From Myxococcales bacterium (GTDB lineage Bacteria; Myxococcota_A; Polyangia; Polyangiales; Houyiibacteriaceae), in assembly GCA_020354595.1 (NCBI GenBank), contig CP070650.1, forward strand, positions 2,747,822 through 2,762,179: a DNA stretch of 14,358 nucleotides, read 5' to 3'. Within the stretch, counting starts at the first letter, position 1, and the number at the start of each line of letters is the position of its first letter. Under the pieces are notes generated by a model. It had not been told where the DNA came from and made no database searches. It worked only from the letters and a program-made list of their open reading frames with translations. Made by a program: the position numbers and the translations under genes. Positions 13,608-14,358 of this stretch are shown here, piece after piece.

Positions 13608-14358
13608 ATGGATCGGCGGTGGTATAGTCCGGGCGCTTTGCGCCTCTTTCCGCGACTCTTGTGGGCCCTATTGCCGCTGATCGCGGTGGCGGCATGCAGC
13701 GGTCCGCGTTCGAGACCGTCCACTCCGTGCATGTCCGATACCGAGTGTCGCGCCGATCGCATCTGCCACGAGGGCAAGTGCCGATTCGTCGAGGAGGTGT
13801 TGGCAGAGCTCGCCGCGCCGCCTCCCACCGCCGGCCCCGGCGCGATTCCCCGAAGCGCCAACGGATTCATGGGCGATGCGGCGCACACCGGGCGGAGTGA
13901 GAATCGCGGTCCATCGACCAAGCCTTCATCGGTGTGGACCTACCAGACGGGAGCCCGCGTCTTTGCTTCGCCGATCGCCGGGCACGAGGGCACGATCTAC
14001 GTCGGCTCGTTGGACGGACAGTTCGTCGCGCTCAATCCCGATGGCTCGCTCAAATGGCGATACGCGGCCGGGCAGAAGATCTACCCGAGCGCCTTGGTGG
14101 CCGGCACGTCGGTCATCTTCGGCACGCACCAGCAAGAGCTCGTCTCTTTGTCGCTCCAGGGTCAACCTCGCTGGAAGCTTCCTTTGCAGGACGTCGTCGA
14201 TGCTTCAGCCACGTTGGGCCCCGACGGGAGGATCTACGTCGTCGCCAACGGCGCGTATGCCGTGGACTTGCTCGGCCGGTTGCACTGGCACAAGCCGACC
14301 GCGGACCACGTGCGAAGCTCCCCCGCGATTCATCCGGCCGGCCTGATCATCATCGGGA
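13608..14358 (+). CDS. PQQ/BamB-like beta-propeller lipoprotein (3' end outside window)
   Basis: The frame is open for 250 codons to the right edge. The signal peptide ends in lipobox V-A-A-C with lipidation at Cys30. A small cysteine knot follows (Cys41, 47, 53, 58; pattern C-x5-C-x5-C-x4-C), typical of myxobacterial secreted proteins. From about residue 100 there are PQQ-like blades: 'GTIYVGSLDGQFVALNPDGSL' then W, 'SVIFGTHQQELVSLSLQGQ' then W, and 'GRIYVVANGAYAVDLLGRL' then W. Such propellers are scaffolds, as in BamB; no quinoprotein active site is visible. The start is uncertain. The ATG at 13608 has GGGGG 12 nt upstream. An in-frame TTG at 13638 lies 9 nt after TATAGT (13623-13628) and would give the neat signal (M)RLFPRLLWALLPLIAVAAC. 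Confidence 0.85.
   Translation, partial: MDRRWYSPGALRLFPRLLWALLPLIAVAACSGPRSRPSTPCMSDTECRADRICHEGKCRFVEEVLAELAAPPPTAGPGAIPRSANGFMGDAAHTGRSENRGPSTKPSSVWTYQTGARVFASPIAGHEGTIYVGSLDGQFVALNPDGSLKWRYAAGQKIYPSALVAGTSVIFGTHQQELVSLSLQGQPRWKLPLQDVVDASATLGPDGRIYVVANGAYAVDLLGRLHWHKPTADHVRSSPAIHPAGLIIIG

Noticed and set aside
1..14358. Mobile elements, CRISPR arrays, tRNA or rRNA genes
   Set aside because: No transposase, integrase, repeat-spacer pattern or conserved RNA gene was seen when reading both strands.

Overview
The window comes from a GC-rich Gram-negative bacterium. The best fit is a myxobacterium or other former deltaproteobacterium (Myxococcota). The reasons are a cluster of cysteine-rich lipoproteins with spaced C-x(4-6)-C repeats, a GldA/GldF/GldG-like transporter operon ending in a DUF4340 gene, a strong G/C third-base preference, and promoter-like TTGAC(A/C)-N16-TA(n)3T elements. 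This is an inference from gene content; there is no rRNA or tRNA gene to confirm it. I see no insertion sequence, phage gene, CRISPR array or RNA gene.

Layout. Positions 1-1264 (minus) hold a DUF58 membrane protein whose C-terminus runs off the left edge. A roughly 100-bp divergent promoter region follows, with a 14-bp palindrome on the -35 element. Positions 1366-5846 (plus) hold a tight four-gene operon: ABC ATPase, ABC-2 permease, GldG-like auxiliary protein and DUF4340 protein. It meets a convergent DUF423 membrane-protein gene (5849-6244, minus) with only 2 bp between the stop codons. Divergent from that is a complete 2-oxoglutarate dehydrogenase E1 gene (6358-9345, plus) with no E2 gene after it. 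A hairpin at 9370-9388 separates it from a convergent small heat-shock protein gene (9502-9918, minus), whose leader can fold over its own ribosome-binding site.

From 10095 to the right edge (plus) there are five envelope genes: a lipoprotein, a rhomboid-fold membrane protein that appears to lack its catalytic Ser and His, a 14-cysteine lipoprotein, a 581-residue lipoprotein with a WD40/TolB-like end, and a PQQ/BamB-like beta-propeller lipoprotein cut by the window edge. Several of these starts lie 6-10 nt behind a -10-like hexamer and have no Shine-Dalgarno sequence, which suggests leaderless transcripts.

Functionally, the first four plus-strand genes should form one inner-membrane ABC machine with two periplasm-facing partners. 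The E1 gene is core TCA metabolism, the Hsp20 is stress response, and the right third is an envelope or secreted-surface set of unknown role. The strongest leads are the fourU-like Hsp20 leader, the dead rhomboid, and the run of probable leaderless lipoprotein genes.
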